Shown one piece after another: positions 1 through 5,020 of a stretch of DNA of 5,020 nucleotides. The notes beneath the pieces are model-generated. The model was not told where the DNA came from. It worked only from the letters and a program-made list of their open reading frames with translations, and ran no database searches. The stretch comes from JAIXWP01 sp943372555 (GTDB taxonomy: Bacteria > Bacteroidota > Bacteroidia > Flavobacteriales_D > Sanyastnellaceae): contig CALRZB010000192.1 of the NCBI GenBank assembly GCA_943372555.1, forward strand, positions 1-5,020, given 5' to 3'. Position numbers and translations under genes: made by a program. How positions within the stretch are numbered: position 1 is the stretch's first letter; every line of letters begins with the position of its first letter.

Positions 1-47
1 AAACTATCGCAGGCTACCATATTGCGCCCCTTCAGGGCTTGCTGAAA
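1..47. repeat. Palindromic REP-like intergenic element, partial
   Basis: Read on the minus strand, this stretch contains AGCCCTGAAGGGGCG, then CAATATGG, then TAGCCTGCGATAG up to the window edge. The first part can fold with a GCCC stem (plus 26-29 against 35-38) around a 5-nt loop. From memory, an AGCCCTGAA(A/G)GGGCG core, an ATA-containing spacer and a second GC-rich inverted repeat recur between genes in many Bacteroidota genomes, so I read this as one truncated copy. The second hairpin would need its other arm, about ATCGCAGG on the minus strand, just left of position 1. It follows the decamer array and lies downstream of the hydrolase gene. No T-tract follows the visible stem, so it is not a convincing terminator. 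No transposase is visible. Family membership is recalled, not searched. Confidence 0.5.
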
Positions 48-60
48 TTTTAAAATCCGG

Positions 61-190
61 ATGCATTTGGGTGCACTTGGGTACACTTGGTTCCATTCGG
101 ATGCATTTGGGTACACTTGGGTGCACTTGTTTCCATTTGGTTCCATTTGGATGCACTTGGGTACACTTGGTTCCATTTGGGTGCACTTCT
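61..190. repeat. Thirteen-unit 10-bp tandem repeat
   Basis: Thirteen consecutive 10-bp units with no insertions, each close to NTNCAYTTGG on the plus strand. Four unit types alternate: A = ATGCAYTTGG, B = GTGCACTTGG, C = GTACACTTGG, D = TTCCATTTGG. The order is A B C D A C B D D A C D B, with single-base changes in several units. The last unit (181-190) ends TTCT and overlaps the first 8-bp unit of the neighbouring tract. The triplet D-A-C occurs twice (91-120 and 141-170), differing at 2 of 30 positions. Units A and B start with perfect palindromes (ATGCAT, GTGCAC). A period of 10 bp is not a multiple of three, and the open frame across it is a by-product of the missing stops, so it is not treated as a gene. 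Function is unknown; a helically phased binding array is possible but unsupported. Confidence 0.9.
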
Positions 191-225
191 TAACTATCAA
201 ACTACCGCACTATCAAACTTAAAAC
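186..225. repeat. Degenerate 8-bp tandem tract over the hydrolase 3' end
   Basis: Five head-to-tail octamers on the plus strand: CTTCTTAA, CTATCAAA, CTACCGCA, CTATCAAA and CTTAAAAC. On the minus strand four of the five end in AG preceded by A or T, and the two CTATCAAA units are identical. The tract joins the 10-bp array without a spacer. Positions 202-225 are inside the hydrolase reading frame and encode its last seven residues plus the TAG stop. The same kind of unit occurs at 4173-4212, where 23 nt align with this tract with only four transitions, so the two tracts look like members of one repeat family. Confidence 0.7.
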
Positions 226-1128
226 TTTACAAAACTCCTTCGGAACCTCCATATTGGCCGCATGCGCAGTATTGGGAATGATGTACAATCTCTCTTCGGG
301 AATTTCATATTCTTCCATAATCGATTTTGCAGTGGTGATTGGAATCAACTCGTCATACTGACCCCAAATCAAACTTACAGGCATCTTAAAATTGTAATCC
401 TTTTGCTGGTAATAAATCTCTCGCGAAATCAAATCATCTAACAACTTCTGCTGCTCCTTTCGTTGCTCCATTACCGCTGGCTCAAACATTCCATTCATAA
501 CAAAATCAGGAATGAAAGGCTCATTGTAATAAATCACTTTCAAAGAAGTCTTCATGGCTTCTGGATTAGGGGGCATAAGTAACTCACCAATTCCTGTTAA
601 ACCTAAACTTCTCGCAACACTATCTGCATGATGCAACGAATAGTGCTTCGATGGCGCATCATACATAATCAAGTGAGAAACCATTTCAGGATACTTATCC
701 GCAAAATGTGACGCTACTAATCCGCCATAACTATTGCCACATACAATGACTTTTTCTTTTACTCCCAATTCTTCCAATACAAATTTGACATGCTCTACTT
801 GCGCATCAACTGTGTAATCATTGTCTATCACTGTGCTTTCTCCGCTGCATAAAAGATCGGGCATGATTAAATCATAATCATTCTTGAGCAAGCGAGCAAC
901 ATCATACCACTGCAGCAAAGATGACGCTCCGAAGCCATGAAGAAAAACAATCTTAGGCTTTTCACTCAATTTTGAATAGACAGAATGATCTCCTTTTTCA
1001 TTTGAAAAAAGTGAATAGACAATGTCTGATCGCTCCCACCTTTTTGTGCGTTGTTTTTCGATAAACTGAATGATATTAAAACCAAAAAGTGTAGACATAA
1101 GCAACAAGATCAAAAGCTTTTTATACAT
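202..1128 (-). CDS. Membrane-anchored alpha/beta-fold hydrolase
   Basis: A 308-residue serine hydrolase of the alpha/beta-hydrolase superfamily. Visible elements in order are: an N-terminal hydrophobic segment (about residues 4-22, after MYKK) that looks like a signal anchor; the oxyanion-hole motif HGFG at 64-67; the nucleophile elbow GNSYGG with Ser133; a variable cap region (about 160-245); the acid in WGQYDELIP, Asp259; and the catalytic His289 in NTAHAAN. The triad is complete, so it should be active. The substrate cannot be told: esterase, lipase-like, dehalogenase-like and peptidase-like enzymes share this layout. The frame opens with a TTG at 1146, but the ATG at 1128 begins directly with the lysine-flanked hydrophobic segment and is preferred. 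No Shine-Dalgarno sequence is visible. The gene sits just after the terminator of the peptidase gene, so its own promoter or read-through is needed. The last residues (VLSLIVR) and the TAG stop fall in an 8-bp repeat tract. Confidence 0.88.
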   Translation of the reverse strand: MYKKLLILLLMSTLFGFNIIQFIEKQRTKRWERSDIVYSLFSNEKGDHSVYSKLSEKPKIVFLHGFGASSLLQWYDVARLLKNDYDLIMPDLLCSGESTVIDNDYTVDAQVEHVKFVLEELGVKEKVIVCGNSYGGLVASHFADKYPEMVSHLIMYDAPSKHYSLHHADSVARSLGLTGIGELLMPPNPEAMKTSLKVIYYNEPFIPDFVMNGMFEPAVMEQRKEQQKLLDDLISREIYYQQKDYNFKMPVSLIWGQYDELIPITTAKSIMEEYEIPEERLYIIPNTAHAANMEVPKEFCKVLSLIVR

Positions 1129-1144
1129 AGCAGCAAGATACCGC

Positions 1145-1183
1145 AAAAAAAAACGTCCTGCCTCTTTTACAAGAAGCAGGACG
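1145..1183 (-). terminator. Intrinsic terminator after the S46 peptidase gene
   Basis: On the minus strand the sequence forms a long hairpin: CGTCCTGC (plus 1176-1183) pairs with GCAGGACG (plus 1154-1161). Four further pairs continue inward past one mismatch, giving 12 pairs over 13 positions closed by a GTAA tetraloop. Nine T residues follow at once (plus 1145-1153). This is the classic rho-independent form. It begins 24 nt after the peptidase stop codon. Only 16 nt separate the end of the T-tract from the ATG of the hydrolase gene. On the plus strand the hairpin is followed only by a mixed A/T stretch, and no plus-strand gene is present, so it is read as minus-specific. Confidence 0.9.
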
Positions 1184-1207
1184 CTAATTTTAATATTCTC
1201 TTAAGAA

Positions 1208-3532
1208 TTACTTCTTAGCTGGTGCCGGAATTGGTTTCGGAGCAGCAGGTGCTTTTGGAGCAGGTGCTGGAGCCTTTGGAGCAGGTTTTCCAGGAGCTGC
1301 CGGAGATACTGCTGGTGCTGGTGCTTCCGCCGGAGCTGGATTAGCATCGCCCATTCCTGTTGTTGCTGTTGGCTTAATTGGCTTCTTAGCATACTTCAAC
1401 TCATTCACGATGTTTTGTCCACCCATCAAACGATCTACGATGAACAATACATAACGAACGTCTACAACTATTGTACGTTGAAGTTCTGGCTCATAAGCGA
1501 TATCACCGCTCATTGCTTCCCAGTTTCCATCAAACGCAATACCTATAAGGTTGCCATCTGCATCGATACATGGACTACCGCTGTTACCACCAGTGATATC
1601 TAGATCTGCAATAAAGCATACTACTAGTTCACCTTTAGCATTTGCATAACGACCATATTCTTTGCTATTAATCAAATCAGCCAATTTGTTTGGAACAACA
1701 AACTCTGGATTTGTTTCGTCGCGTTTCTCCATGATACCTTTTGCAGTCGTGTAATAGCTGTAGTTAACAGCATCTGCTGCTTGGTACTCTTTTACTTGAC
1801 CGTAAGTAATACGCATAGTGCTATTAGCATCAGGAGCGTATGTCTTGTTTGGATTCATCTCACGAAGACCAGCTACATAATTGCGGTAGCCTACGTCAAA
1901 TTTCTCTTGTGCTGGATTGTCGAAAGTAGCACGGTACTTATCGATAGCACCTTTTCCAACCATTACTGCCAAGTCTTTATCGAAGACTTTTTGACTTGGT
2001 TTTTCCATGAAAGCATACAATTTCTCTTTGCTTACAAGAACTGAAGTAGCGAACATTTTTTCTGCGAAAGCTTCTACACTTCCTTTGAATTTAGCATCGA
2101 TTACGTTCATCCAATCTGGACGCTGAGCAGCATCAACATTCTTGCGATACAATTTGGTCAACTCAGTGAATACATCTTTCTCAGTTGCCATATCATAATC
2201 ACGATAGAATTCTTCAGCGGTAGCTTTGAAAGCAGCAAGCTTCTCTTTTTGTTTTGCAGGATCAGTTTCTTTCATCGCGTTTTCGAATGCGCGAGAAAAA
2301 CGGAAGCTGAACAATGTGATATCAGCGCCAATCAAACCAGCTTCCATAGCGTAAGTGTTTGATTTAGCTGTAGCATCAGTTGCTTTGTAATAATCTTCGA
2401 TCATTCCAAGCGTAGTGCCGTATTTCGTTTTGCGATTTGCATCTTTAGAGACCCATGATGCAAATTCATTTTCTTGTCTTTGTTTTTTACCGTAAACATT
2501 CAAACGCTTCAAGCCTTTGTCCTGTCCGATATAGTACTTCCAATAGTTTGCAGTTGATGCATATTTAGAAGCATATTGAAGACGCACTTTAGGATCAGCA
2601 TCCATGTGTTTCTTCATTGTTCTCAATTTCAAATCACGGATTTCAACGATTGATGGATCTGTAATATCCAACGCTTGTTTTACACCATAAGAAGAAAGGA
2701 AACGGTCTGTAGAACCAGGATAACCCATGATCATTGCGTAGTCACCTTTTTCCACACCATTGATATTCATCGGAAGGAAATGCTTTGGAGCATAAGGCTT
2801 GTTTGATGCTGCATAATCAGCAGGATTGTTGTCTTTGTCCGCATAAATGCGAATCATAGAGAAGTCACCCGTGTGACGAGGCCACATCCAGTTGTCTGTG
2901 TCACCACCGAATTTACCAACGCTTTCTGGAGGATTTCCTACAAGACGGATATCACGGAAAGTTTGGTAAGTGAATAGATAAAATTCATTGCCATAGAAGA
3001 AGCTTTTCACTTCAATATCATACTTACCACCTTCAGAAAACTTGCCTTGAAGTTCGCCTGACTTAGCAGCGATTGCAGCTTGACGCTCCTCTTCTGACAT
3101 ACCCTCTGTAAGCGTTCCCAAAACCTCTTTAGTTACGTCATCAATACGAACAAGGAAAGAAATTTCGAAACCAGGTATTGGCAATTCTTCGCCAAATGAC
3201 TTAGCGCAGAAACCATTCGTCAACATGTCGTTTTCAACTGTTGAAAGTGATTGGATTGCATCGTAAGCGCAGTGGTGATTAGTAAAGATCAAACCTTTAT
3301 CACTTACCACTTCACCTGTGCATTGACCACCGTTCAAACGAACGATTGCATCTTTAAGAGAAGCGTTATTGATGCTGTAGATCTCTTCAGCAGTTAGATT
3401 AAGACCTAGGTTCTTCATCTCCGCTTCATTAACGCGGTTGAGAAGACTCACAAGCCACATACCCTCATTCGCACGCATCATAGTCGGAAGGACCATCAAC
3501 GCCAGAAGGAGCATTTTGAATTTATTCTTCAT
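1208..3532 (-). CDS. S46 family dipeptidyl-peptidase, DPP7-type, with Pro/Ala-rich tail
   Basis: A 774-residue exported serine exopeptidase that should remove dipeptides from the N-terminus of oligopeptides, probably in the periplasm. Residues 1-21 form a signal peptide (MKNKFK, hydrophobic core, cleavage probably after MMRA), leaving NEGMWL, like the mature start of S46 enzymes. The chymotrypsin-like triad is His87 (TNHHC), Asp223 (PRHTGDF) and Ser651 (GGNSGSP). Cys71 and Cys88 match the disulfide flanking the catalytic histidine. NWMWPRH near 214 and FDGN at 667-670 match substrate N-terminus-binding regions. The residue 18 after the serine is Gly669; DPP11 enzymes have arginine here to accept Asp/Glu, so DPP7-like hydrophobic P1 preference is inferred. 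The catalytic part ends near residue 715; about 55 Pro/Ala/Lys-rich residues follow, beyond the usual length of about 710-720. The ATG at 3532 is chosen over that at 3577, which would bury the signal peptide and overlap the upstream gene. Confidence 0.95.
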   Translation of the reverse strand: MKNKFKMLLLALMVLPTMMRANEGMWLVSLLNRVNEAEMKNLGLNLTAEEIYSINNASLKDAIVRLNGGQCTGEVVSDKGLIFTNHHCAYDAIQSLSTVENDMLTNGFCAKSFGEELPIPGFEISFLVRIDDVTKEVLGTLTEGMSEEERQAAIAAKSGELQGKFSEGGKYDIEVKSFFYGNEFYLFTYQTFRDIRLVGNPPESVGKFGGDTDNWMWPRHTGDFSMIRIYADKDNNPADYAASNKPYAPKHFLPMNINGVEKGDYAMIMGYPGSTDRFLSSYGVKQALDITDPSIVEIRDLKLRTMKKHMDADPKVRLQYASKYASTANYWKYYIGQDKGLKRLNVYGKKQRQENEFASWVSKDANRKTKYGTTLGMIEDYYKATDATAKSNTYAMEAGLIGADITLFSFRFSRAFENAMKETDPAKQKEKLAAFKATAEEFYRDYDMATEKDVFTELTKLYRKNVDAAQRPDWMNVIDAKFKGSVEAFAEKMFATSVLVSKEKLYAFMEKPSQKVFDKDLAVMVGKGAIDKYRATFDNPAQEKFDVGYRNYVAGLREMNPNKTYAPDANSTMRITYGQVKEYQAADAVNYSYYTTAKGIMEKRDETNPEFVVPNKLADLINSKEYGRYANAKGELVVCFIADLDITGGNSGSPCIDADGNLIGIAFDGNWEAMSGDIAYEPELQRTIVVDVRYVLFIVDRLMGGQNIVNELKYAKKPIKPTATTGMGDANPAPAEAPAPAVSPAAPGKPAPKAPAPAPKAPAAPKPIPAPAKK

Positions 3533-3558
3533 GATATTACTTGGGTTGTTTGTTTTTT
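3533..3558 (-). promoter_or_regulatory. A-rich translation leader between lipoprotein and peptidase genes
   Basis: This is the whole gap between the TAA of the lipoprotein gene and the peptidase ATG. On the minus strand it starts with a run of A, continues as CAAACAACCC and ends GTAATATC next to the ATG. It contains no Shine-Dalgarno-like GGAG. It is too short for a complete promoter of its own, so the two genes are probably translated from one message. A-rich, unstructured leaders without Shine-Dalgarno pairing are usual in Bacteroidota, and this one supports the ATG at 3532 as the real start. Confidence 0.45.
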
Positions 3559-4068
3559 TTACTCTACTAATTTCCATTGAGCTGATTCAATCACCTCGTC
3601 AAACGCTGCATACAACGACTCCAAAGTCTTCGGACCTTTCACTCTATTCATCACTTTCTTGTTGCCATTGGTTGATGGTACAATCGTGATTTTCGAAGGA
3701 ACGTCCAATTTATTTGGATCATCATAAATCGAATCAAAGCTAAAATAGCCAATCGACTCCGCAGCCTTATCTATTTTTTGAAGAGAGGTATTATCCAAAT
3801 TTGTATGGTAAGTACCAATGCGATTTACATTATTTCTGCCGATATAAACTGCCTTTCCTGTTTTCAGAACATAGAACTTAAAAATCGGACATTGACCATA
3901 ACAAGCAGTGCGCTCGTAGTAATAGGCGATAGAATCTGTGGTAGCCATATCCACTGCAGGTTCAGCAGCCGGAGGCGTCGACACAAAGTCGGTGTCTTTC
4001 ACCCCAGTGCGGCTCTTACAAGCCCCAAGCACGGCTATCAACACCACTAATATTACTGCTATCCTCAT
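3559..4068 (-). CDS. Small lipoprotein with a DUF6438-like domain
   Basis: A 169-residue predicted lipoprotein. Residues 1-16 are a short hydrophobic signal ending in the lipobox LGAC, with Cys17 as the lipidated residue, followed by KSRTG and a Thr/Pro/Ala-rich linker to about 45. The folded part starts near YYYERTACYGQCPIFKFYVL (49-68). This segment, with Cys56 and Cys60 in CxxxCP followed by an aromatic-rich strand, a K/G turn and VYIG, is what I recall as the conserved start of the DUF6438 family. Later the protein has GYFSFDSIYDD (107-117), also typical of that family, and ends WKLVE. The function of the family is not known to me; the two cysteines could form a disulfide or bind a ligand. 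The protein should be membrane-tethered on the outside of the inner membrane or at the outer membrane. It is 26 nt from the peptidase gene and probably shares its transcript. The 7-bp repeat tract begins 9 nt before its ATG. Confidence 0.8.
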   Translation of the reverse strand: MRIAVILVVLIAVLGACKSRTGVKDTDFVSTPPAAEPAVDMATTDSIAYYYERTACYGQCPIFKFYVLKTGKAVYIGRNNVNRIGTYHTNLDNTSLQKIDKAAESIGYFSFDSIYDDPNKLDVPSKITIVPSTNGNKKVMNRVKGPKTLESLYAAFDEVIESAQWKLVE

Positions 4069-4077
4069 TTTTGATTC

Positions 4078-4175
4078 CTAATTTCTGATTTCTAACGACT
4101 AGTGACCAACGACTAGTGACTGGTGACTGATTACTAATTACCTATTACCTATTACTTATCACCTACCACCAACTA
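4078..4175. repeat. Fourteen-unit degenerate 7-bp tandem tract
   Basis: Fourteen consecutive heptamers on the plus strand, nearly all starting CT or CC: CTAATTT, CTGATTT, CTAACGA, CTAGTGA, CCAACGA, CTAGTGA, CTGGTGA, CTGATTA, CTAATTA, CCTATTA twice, CTTATCA, CCTACCA, CCAACTA. A 15th poorer unit (TTGATTC, 4071-4077) may precede them. Two copies of AACGACTAGTGAC (4094-4106 and 4108-4120) are perfect repeats 14 bp apart. The tract fills most of the spacer between yidC and the lipoprotein gene and reaches almost to the lipoprotein start codon, so in a yidC read-through transcript it would be in the leader. No promoter resembling TTG-N19-TAnnTTTG is visible in it. Changes in unit number would not shift a reading frame, since the tract is outside the genes. 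Confidence 0.85.
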
Positions 4176-4212
4176 CCAAACTGCCACACTGTCTCACCGC
4201 CACACTATTTAA
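4173..4212. repeat. Degenerate 8-bp tandem tract at the yidC stop codon
   Basis: The 7-bp tract changes into 8-bp units: CTACCAAA (4173), CTGCCACA, CTGTCTCA, CCGCCACA, and a last CTATTTAA (4205-4212) that contains the yidC TAG stop in its first three bases. Read on the minus strand, the yidC stop codon is thus followed directly by repeat units. The stretch 4171-4193 aligns with 192-214 with 19 of 23 identities, all differences being transitions. Whether the last unit is a real member or chance is uncertain, as it codes for the C-terminal Leu-Lys of YidC. Confidence 0.65.
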
Positions 4213-5020
4213 GTTTCTTCTTATTCGATTCCAACTTCGCTTGCTGCTGCTTTTGCATTGATTCTAATCTTTCGGAGAAACTAGATTTCTTCTTTGGTTT
4301 CTTTCTGTTTTCGTCAATCTTGGCGCGAATTGCTGCTTCGTCGATGATATAATTCTTGATAACATACATCTGTCCGATGGAGATCATGTTTGCTGTGAAA
4401 TAATAAACACTCAAACCTGAAGGCATGTTATTGAAAAAGAAAATCATCATGAATGCAAAAAGATTCATCATCACTTTCATGTTTGGCATACCTGGTTGTT
4501 GAACCGTAGGTTGTGCAGCCATGCTCATTTTCGTGTAAATGAAAGTTGAAGCAGCCATCAACAATGTAAATCCACTGATGTGATTGCCATATACCGAAGA
4601 AAGTAAAGGAATATTCTGACTCCAACTAAAGATAGAATCATAGGCCGCCAAATCATCTGCCCACAAGAAGCTTTGTCCACGAAGCACAATCTCCGCTGGG
4701 AAGAAACGGAACATCGCATAGAGAATCGGCATTTGAAGCAACACTGGTATACATCCAGCGAATGGATTTACACCCGTTTGTCGATACAAAGCCATAATTG
4801 CAGATTGCTTTTCTACTGCATTCTCTTTGTTCTCATATTTCTTATTGATCTCATCAATCTCTGGTTTCAAGACACGCATCTTAGCGCTGCTCAAGAAGTT
4901 TTTCCAAGTAATAGGGAAAAGCAACATTTTGATGATGATGGTAACAATCAAAATAATCAAACCAAAACTTCCGATAAAAGAAGAGAAGAACCAGAACAAT
5001 GGACGAACAGCATAGGTGTT
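4205..5020 (-). CDS. yidC: Membrane protein insertase YidC, C-terminal part (5' end outside window)
   Basis: The last 271 residues of the YidC/Oxa1/Alb3 insertase, which inserts proteins into the inner membrane alone or with SecYEG. The open frame runs through the right edge; the apparent TTG start at 4999 is an internal leucine codon, preceded in frame by NTYAVRP. Visible in order (local residues): membrane segment 17-38, with Lys31 where E. coli YidC has the groove arginine Arg366; a cytoplasmic helical hairpin 39-83 (AKMRVLKPEI, YRQTGVNP); segments near 87-107 (GCIPVLLQMPILYAMF), 148-164, 183-199 and 204-222, including the conserved PSGLSVYYF; then a strongly basic tail (232-271, with RKKPKKK and KKKLK) like those thought to touch the ribosome. 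Bacteroidota YidC is about 600 residues, so the first membrane helix and large periplasmic domain lie beyond the edge. It ends at TAG in an 8-bp repeat tract. The family is certain. Confidence 0.97.
   Translation of the reverse strand, partial: NTYAVRPLFWFFSSFIGSFGLIILIVTIIIKMLLFPITWKNFLSSAKMRVLKPEIDEINKKYENKENAVEKQSAIMALYRQTGVNPFAGCIPVLLQMPILYAMFRFFPAEIVLRGQSFLWADDLAAYDSIFSWSQNIPLLSSVYGNHISGFTLLMAASTFIYTKMSMAAQPTVQQPGMPNMKVMMNLFAFMMIFFFNNMPSGLSVYYFTANMISIGQMYVIKNYIIDEAAIRAKIDENRKKPKKKSSFSERLESMQKQQQAKLESNKKKLK

Noticed and set aside
4..186. Minus-strand 60-residue open frame with a repeating HPNGTK/HPSVPK peptide
   Set aside because: It is a translation of the 10-bp array (three units make 30 bp, hence a 10-residue period) and opens with a GTG inside the array. 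It has no leader or conserved-domain look, and the opposite strand is open over the same stretch for the same reason.
61..190. CRISPR-like array
   Set aside because: Units are 10 bp with no spacers; a CRISPR needs repeats of about 23-47 bp separated by unique spacers. No cas gene is present.
214..221. Minus-strand TAAGTTTG, a match to the Bacteroidota -7 element TAnnTTTG
   Set aside because: No TTG lies at the proper distance (about 17-23 nt) upstream. The match falls in the 8-bp repeat units at the end of the hydrolase gene, and no gene follows it in the window.
1129..1146. TTG start for the hydrolase giving six extra residues
   Set aside because: The TTG is formed at the end of the terminator T-tract, and the ATG at 1128 starts directly with a typical MYKK-hydrophobic anchor.
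1201..1392. Gln/Leu-rich 63-residue minus-strand frame
   Set aside because: It is a shifted reading of the Pro/Ala-rich codon repeats in the peptidase tail, fully contained in that gene apart from a few bases.
3533..3577. Upstream ATG for the S46 peptidase at 3577
   Set aside because: It would add 15 polar residues before the signal peptide and overlap the lipoprotein gene by 19 bases, whereas the ATG at 3532 begins the signal peptide and leaves a normal 26-nt gap.
4078..4175. Phase-variation switch controlling the lipoprotein gene
   Set aside because: Neighbouring heptamers are diverged (only one adjacent pair is identical), so active slippage is unlikely. No promoter elements flank the tract whose spacing would change.
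4999..5020. yidC starting at the TTG at 4999
   Set aside because: The frame stays open to the window edge with YidC-like residues (AVRPLFWFF), and a start here would lack the first membrane helix and the periplasmic domain found in Bacteroidota YidC.

Overview
The window most likely comes from a member of the Bacteroidota. It carries the membrane-core half of a Bacteroidota-style YidC, a family S46 dipeptidyl-peptidase (a family well represented in this phylum), and a DUF6438-type lipoprotein. Start codons are preceded by A-rich leaders rather than Shine-Dalgarno sequences. Genus cannot be told from the sequence. Base composition is moderately AT-rich throughout, with no compositional island.

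Layout: all four genes lie on the minus strand, so transcription runs from right to left. In that order they are: yidC (5020 to 4205, its 5' part beyond the right edge); a 136-bp spacer built almost entirely of degenerate 7-bp and 8-bp tandem units (4069-4204); a small DUF6438-type lipoprotein (4068-3559); a 26-nt gap; a 774-residue S46 dipeptidyl-peptidase of DPP7 type with an unusual Pro/Ala/Lys-rich tail (3532-1208); a strong intrinsic terminator (1183-1145); a membrane-anchored alpha/beta hydrolase whose ATG lies only 16 nt past the terminator's T-tract (1128-202); then a repeat-dense stretch (225-1). That stretch holds 8-bp units running into the hydrolase 3' end, thirteen 10-bp units, and a palindromic element cut by the left edge.

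The proteins share an envelope theme. YidC inserts membrane proteins. The lipoprotein and the peptidase are exported, the peptidase probably to the periplasm, where it would release dipeptides from oligopeptides. The hydrolase is probably held in the membrane by an N-terminal anchor. The lipoprotein and peptidase genes are close enough to be co-transcribed. No metabolic link between the hydrolase and the rest is evident.

The genes are ordinary. The noteworthy material is intergenic: two short-unit repeat tracts about 4 kb apart, with periods of 7/8 and 8/10 bp, that share a 23-nt stretch differing only by transitions. Both begin at the TAG stop of the upstream gene, and one appears to supply the last residues of the hydrolase. 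I found no defence system, CRISPR array, transposase, tRNA or rRNA.
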